A stretch of DNA of 64,000 nt from Rachycentron canadum (taxonomy: Eukaryota; Chordata; Actinopteri; Carangiformes; Rachycentridae): NCBI GenBank assembly GCA_038496675.1, contig CM076652.1, positions 10,701,525-10,765,524 on the forward strand, written 5' to 3'. Under the pieces are notes generated by a model, which worked only from the letters and a program-made list of their open reading frames with translations, did no database searches and was not told where the DNA came from. Shown piece after piece: positions 58,190-64,000 of the stretch. Each line of letters opens with the position of its first letter. The stretch's first letter is position 1. Both the position numbers and the translations under genes were made by a program.

Positions 58190-61100
58190 CTTGGATTTAT
58201 GAACAGGAACTGTTTTGTTTTAAAAATTGCTGTTGCTTCCAAAAACTATCAAATCAATAGAAATATTCAGAGCCAGCATTAGGTCATAATGGGTTCAAAC
58301 AATGCAACACAATCTTTGCACCCATCTCGGTTTTCCTTTGAACTTGAACACAAGTTCACTGGTAATCTGTCTCCCCTGTCATGTTGACCCTCTGTGCCGT
58401 CACAGTGACACACCTTGACGATCAGAAGTATGATTCAGATACTGATGTGGAGTTAGATAAGCCTGCCAGAGATAAGGAGCTTCATAGGCAGGTCTTTACC
58501 TTCACAGCTATCACAAAGCAGGAGTGATTGGGAAGAGACGTGCTGTTCAGACATTTCTGTTGGCTCCCGTGCGTCTAAATAGAAGTCATTATGAACTGTC
58601 TGGTGATAACAACACGGCCACTTCTTCTAATTTCCTGTAGTTTTTATCCATCTGCGCTGGTTTGACCTTGAATGGAGTTGTTTCATGTTGAGTTTTGCTT
58701 TACTTCTGTCATTCGTTGAGGCACAAAAAATATTTTGTCGATCTATTTGTTTTTATAAACCGACGAGCTCTGATTCATCAATACGGAGGGATGGATGTGC
58801 AAAGGGGTGACTCAAGCACAAGAGGTACCAAAAGTCATTAAACCATGAGGACAATCTGCCCCTACTTCTCAAGTTATCAGGAGCTGTTGTGCTCCATGTG
58901 CTTTTGTAATTTAAATCAAATAGCATAAAAATATTTTAAGTTTTGTCTGAAATGTCAAAGCTCATATCTGAAAACTTAACTGAGAACTATTTGCGTGGAT
59001 AATGACGCTTCAGTGAAAAAGTGTTTTTTGTAACTAGAATGTTTGAGTTGTTTGGTGGATATTACATTCAAACAAAAGTATTCTATTATAATTAAACACT
59101 ACTTTTGCATTGAAGAACTCTCCCTTGTTTTTCCAGTCTTTATAATCATAAGCATTATAACACAGGGTAAAGGTTTATTCTTGATCTTAGAGACTTAGTT
59201 GTTTGATATGTTTCCTGTGAGGCTTTGAGTCACACATCAGCATATCAGGGACACCTACATGGGCTGCATTTGAAAATGCAGCTTGTGATTTATTTCTAAG
59301 ATATTGTCTACATCACATAAATATCCGATAACACGCATATGGAGAGAGGGGGCTGTGTAGATGCCTGATTCCAAGTGTAGCTTCAATGCTGCTTTCCAAA
59401 GTAAGTGGACAAGGGAAGAGATGAGTCCAGGAAATGAAACATTAAGAACACGTATTCTGGTCCCTTCAGCCCTGAGTATAAAAATGTCTGTATATGATAA
59501 AAATACATTCTATGTGTGTTGCACTTGCTCAATTTCAGCATCAGCAGTTTTTTATGTTGATGTTAATGTAGATATTTTTTTTATATCGTCTGTTTGAATT
59601 TTTAATTCCTCCTTATCTAATTCATCCTATTTAATCTTATATTCTGTTTATGTTTTGAGCTTAAATATAAACTTCTAAAAGATTAAATCCCTATAGTGTC
59701 TCAAACGTATATGGTCCTCTGCCATTTCAATTCCTTCCGTTATTGGAGGAAGAGAATGAACCTGTGAATGGAGCTTTACTTGGTTTACTTCTCTAAGTGC
59801 AAAAACAGCAAAGCAGCCTCTTAATCAAATTATCCCTGCCTGTTGACATTGCACTTTGCTCTGCACAGGAATGTTGATCTCACTTAAACACACTCTCACA
59901 TACTTACTGCCATTACATTCCAATTACTAATTTAGTCCATTAACAAGGATGATGTTTGTTTAACAATTACATTTATCGTTGTCTGCATACATTCCTTGAG
60001 TATGTTTGCTAAGTCTTACAAAAATCCTAGCAGTAGTTGAATGGACCAAAAGTACATGTGTGTTTTTTATTTGTGTTGCACTTCCCCATCAACCCACTCC
60101 ATCTGCAGTGTTTCAAGAAGCTTAATGAAGTGGTGTTTGTGGGTGAGAGTGTAAATGTGCGTATTTGCCTGCCAGTTGGAGCAGCCGGGTCAACAGGATG
60201 TCTGAGGGTGTAGCCTGCAGGTTGAGCAAACTGCCCCCCTGCGAGTCCAGTGTGGAAGCTGTTGACACTGAGCACAGTTAGATTGGCTGTGGCTATAATG
60301 CAGACATGGCCGGGGCTCAGGGGGCTTGGCTTGGGGTCGAACCCTTCTCTGCCCAGTCGTTCAGAAGCCCTAGAGAGAGCCTGTCTGCATGTCTGAGCTT
60401 AAGGGCGCTAATCCTTAGCACCGGCCACGGCAGGGTCCGCTCTCCATCATATCAATCTAGTTAAAGTGATGGAAAATTTAGTTTTTTTTCCCCGACCCTT
60501 TTTCTCCTCTGCTACTTTTTTAGTCCTGCCTGTTTCTACCATCATCTTCCTTTTTACAAGTTGCGCTTGAAAGAAAGTTACTTAAATATTTGCTCCACAT
60601 AGTCTCAACCAAAATGATCTAAACCAAATTAAATCAACCCGAACCATCATAACATTATTTCATTAATGAAGTAAACAAAAACTTAATTCTCCACAATTTA
60701 TCATATTTGTAGTTTTGGGAATCATTTATATTGGTAATAGTAACTTTATAGGCTTTATGTCACATTTAAGTGTAAACAGTGATATCTTTCCAAAACAGTC
60801 AAGTGGCTTCATCAGACAGATGCGTTTCACTCTGACTGAGGATCTGAGGGTTTATATCTGATCTACTTTTCAGCGAAGTTCCATTAGCAAAGAAGAACAT
60901 GAACTGGATGTCCCTTTTGTGTGGTGAGAAATATATGTGCATGTATGGTAACTGTGAATGTGTAATATGGGTATTTCTTTCCAATTCTCGGACTCTGCTC
61001 CCAGAGTCACTGACCATTTCAGTCAAACTCACACTATCTCTTCATTTTACATTTTAAATGTCCTTCTGTTTCCTTCACCTTCTGTCTCTCTCCCCCTTCT

Positions 61101-64000
61101 CTGACTTATCTTTCCATCCTGAGGTAATGAGCGTGCTGAAGCTGCAGGCCTGTCCGTGTTCTGTGTTAATCCTTCCTTTCAGCTCGAGGGCCATTTAGAG
61201 CACAAGCACCCAGAGCCTGTTCCAGAATTTAATTAAACATTCTTGGTGTCGCTGTGTTACCTTGCACTTGCTCTCTTTCTCTCTTTCAGACATGCACACG
61301 CATGTGTGTACTCTTTACCCCCAGCAGCATCCAACTGGTGGAATTAATGCACATCTTGTTTACTGTCTAACCTGGCAATGACTGTGCCTCGTACCTGTCT
61401 GCATGGTTGAGAAGGCCAGTCATCTATCACACACCCCCACCTATTTTAGCTTTGATAAAGCATCATCAGTCAGCGATGCAGATTACGTGTCAGTCATTCA
61501 CTCACTCGCTCGAATGTTTATTTTACTGTTCTCTGGTTGACACATTACAAATACTTTTGGAAGACATTCTCTCATGACTCAGGCAAGACGAAGTAGTATT
61601 GCAAAACCATGTTATTCCTCTACTGAGTGATTGTGGAGGGCATGTTAGTCTTTATTTGGCTGCAAGAAATTTGCTCCAAGTGTCTCTGCAAACTCATATG
61701 GCTGATAAAGTTTGAACTCCATAAATCAAATCAACGTGTTTCACCACACCCCAGCTCTACTGCTTCTGTGTTTTGCACCACAAAATGCACACGCACGCAC
61801 ACAGTTCTGTGTAAACACATGGTTGAAACGACCACTCACAAACAATTTTCTCCAGAAAGAGAAATTGCTCTCCGAAAAGTAACATTTTGGACTTTGCAAT
61901 TCAACTTTGGTGATTTGGCTTCTGTGCGTGTGTTGCTTGTGTGGTGGCTCGGTTCAGGCTCCTCTGTCTTTCTGCAAGTCTGGTACAAGTCTGGCAGGTT
62001 GTCATGGCTTAATGACCAAGCTCCCTGAGCTCTAATCAGGAGGTAGCAGAAGGCTTTTCATCTCTACAAACATACATGTCATAAGGAGGCGTTCATGTAT
62101 GTAGACATGCCTGTGCTCATATAAATATACACAATGAAAGTGAACAGTTGAAGTGGTGTAAAACACGCCCCGATCATCCAATCACAACAATGAGTCGGTC
62201 AAGATAAATCATTTCTCACCAATCAGGTGCTGAGGAAAGCTGGAATACACAACACAAGTTCCCCCTCACTGTGAGTGAGTGTGTGTTATCTTCCCTGGAC
62301 TAACAGAGGCCCTCATTCATACTCAGGTCTTTATAACTGGCCAAAGAAAGACTAATTTGGGTGGAGGTTTTTTTGGCGGAGGGGGCAGTATGGGGGAGCT
62401 GTATTGTTTGCCTAATCCGCAGTGACTGGGAAGTTGTACGCTGTGCAAATAGCGCATATTTGAGCAGCTCTGCTCCAAAGTAAAGCCCCTTCTGCCCCAA
62501 ACGTTGAGATAAGCATTGGGCTTGGTTTTATTCAGACGGCAATGTCTCAACGGTCAATTTTTTTGGCTCTCTCTCATGCCATTTTGTTTCCATCAGCACT
62601 GCACAACACATAAAGTCACACTGGATATACTGCCATCGGAAGTGGCCTGAACGCTGCTGCAGGGGCAATAGTGAAATTCTTATCTTACAGCAGTGTTTCT
62701 TATCAGCACTCGTATCTGTAGAGCTATAGGAGGGGATGAGTTATAACTTTTTTATGTGGGGTTTCCAAAAATGTCCTGTGTGGTTAGACATGGGATTACT
62801 TCATGTAATGATCTAAAAACAAAAACATTGAGTGATCTGTCAGCAAATCAGCATCATCAATCGATTCTCAAAAGAAAAAAAAAACATCAACAACTGAGAT
62901 ACAGATCCAATTTGTTATCCAGATAGTCGGTTAAATAACTAGCTAACCAGTGAGGCAATAAACCAACCAGTCAGTCAGATTTTTCATTCGGTCTGCTGGT
63001 TGAGATGAGATCCGGGTCCATCAGTCTCAGCCCGAGCAGAGGGCAGGGTAACACACCACTGTGGTGTGGTAACGATGCCTTTTTTCAGTTTCTGATGATG
63101 TGCCCGGAGAGACAGCGGTACATTCTCTGGAAGTAAAAGTAACTGTGGTTTGAACTGTGTATATGCGTGTTTATGTGCGTGACAGTTAGTTGGCATGGTG
63201 AGGCCTCAGTGAAATGTTCACCTTGTTCGACGTATAGCAGCCAGATTCCTGCCCCGGGTTGCATCCAGACTATTTTGACGATGCGTCAGTGTAAATCTAA
63301 ATGTTCTGACACACAGCCTTCTTCAAAACCTCAAGTTTCCTTTCACATGGCCCAGAGCCGACTTTACTATCTTGCCCGCTGTTTGACTTTCAGATCAGTC
63401 AATCTATAAGATTACCATAGCATTGCTTTTAAAACACAGCAGACGATCTGGCTTGGAGCACATAAGTCAAACAGAGTGCACTGAGAGGTTTGATAAGGAA
63501 TATGGGACCAACAGCTAAATCCGCTGTTTATTCTATAGTGTTTTAAGGCTCAATAAATTGAGACAGCTGCAGCAGTTAGCGCCATTTTATTACCGTTTGA
63601 ATTACTGTGATAGATCTATGTATAAGAACTTTAAAGGCCCAGTGTAGTCCAGGCAATTCCTAATCTCCCTGTCATCTGCATAGAACTGCATAAAACTACC
63701 TCTCACAATGGCAGCGCAGATCAACACCAACAAGGCTAACTTGTCCAACAAAGTGCTGCTTTATTTCAGCCACCCTTTAAAACACACAAGCTATAATCTA
63801 TGGGGGGAGTGTTTGGTTTTGAGGTCTGAATCTCTCAAAAGCAGTGCTCCCCTTTCTTCCCTTTTTGCTGTATTGAGGAATTCCCTTATCTTGCTCCACC
63901 AGTGGCGTAGCACAGAAAAGAGCAGGCCGCTCCATTGTCAACCCCTTAGAGTTCCAGTCTTGTTTGATAGTGTTTTCTGTGGGTCACTTGACACCCCCCC
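57200..64000. other. Gene-poor intergenic stretch to window end
   Basis: No convincing exon was found. It contains two (CA)n microsatellites near 58 kb and mostly unique sequence. Blocks at 57670-57870 and 60130-60480 are more GC-rich and compact than their surroundings and could be conserved regulatory elements. Near 63630-63780, sequence beginning 'aaaggcccagtgta' resembles the ends of fish non-autonomous DNA transposons, but the match is weak. Confidence 0.35.
58037..58189. repeat. Pair of (CA)n microsatellites 70 bp apart
   Basis: CA runs at about 58037-58075 and 58147-58189 are separated by a CT-rich unique spacer. Confidence 0.95.

Noticed and set aside
60330..60360. GGTCGAACCC resembling a tRNA T-loop.
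   Set aside because: No A-box, acceptor stem or anticodon arm can be built around it.

Overview
The window is vertebrate nuclear DNA, almost certainly from a teleost fish, probably a percomorph. It has spliced genes with short GT-AG introns, decayed Tc1-like transposons, L2/SINE-type teleost repeats and abundant (CA)n and (CT)n microsatellites. There is no prokaryotic organisation, CRISPR array or operon. Three protein-coding genes can be read at residue level; every exon boundary below was placed by eye from splice sites and checked for reading-phase consistency.

Layout. (1) 1-3600: AT-rich intergenic DNA with a GC-rich promoter-like island (about 1030-1430), a CTCF-like motif and a degraded Tc1-like element (about 2460-3320). 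(2) 3600 to about 17000, + strand: phrf1, with 18 coding exons giving about 1745 aa. It has a RING finger, a PHD finger, a basic and very Ser/Arg-rich middle and an SRI-like C-terminus. A second decayed Tc1-like element sits in the intron between coding exons 10 and 11. (3) About 17510-21640, - strand: an interferon regulatory factor read as irf7, with 10 coding exons and 437 aa, tail-to-tail with phrf1 and with a perfect ISRE just upstream. (4) 21750-24600: intergenic, with a CTCF-like motif facing the opposite way from those around phrf1. (5) 24600-27425, + strand: CpG-rich promoter, single-exon ascl1-type proneural bHLH gene (best match ascl1b, 204 aa) and its 3'UTR with a poly(A) signal. 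(6) 27430-64000: a 36 kb gene-poor region with microsatellites, an inverted L2/SINE repeat pair and several blocks rich in SOX, POU, FOX and homeodomain motifs that look like candidate developmental enhancers. It holds one unassigned exon-like segment at 57067-57192.

phrf1 beside irf7 matches the mammalian 11p15.5 order (PHRF1-IRF7). The ascl1-type gene next to them is notable because in mammals the 11p15.5 achaete-scute gene is ASCL2. Two broadly used genes (chromatin/transcription and innate immunity) therefore lie next to a tissue-restricted neural regulator with a long non-coding flank. The CTCF-like motifs may insulate one from the other, which is inference. No clearly new biological system was found; the most useful leads are regulatory.
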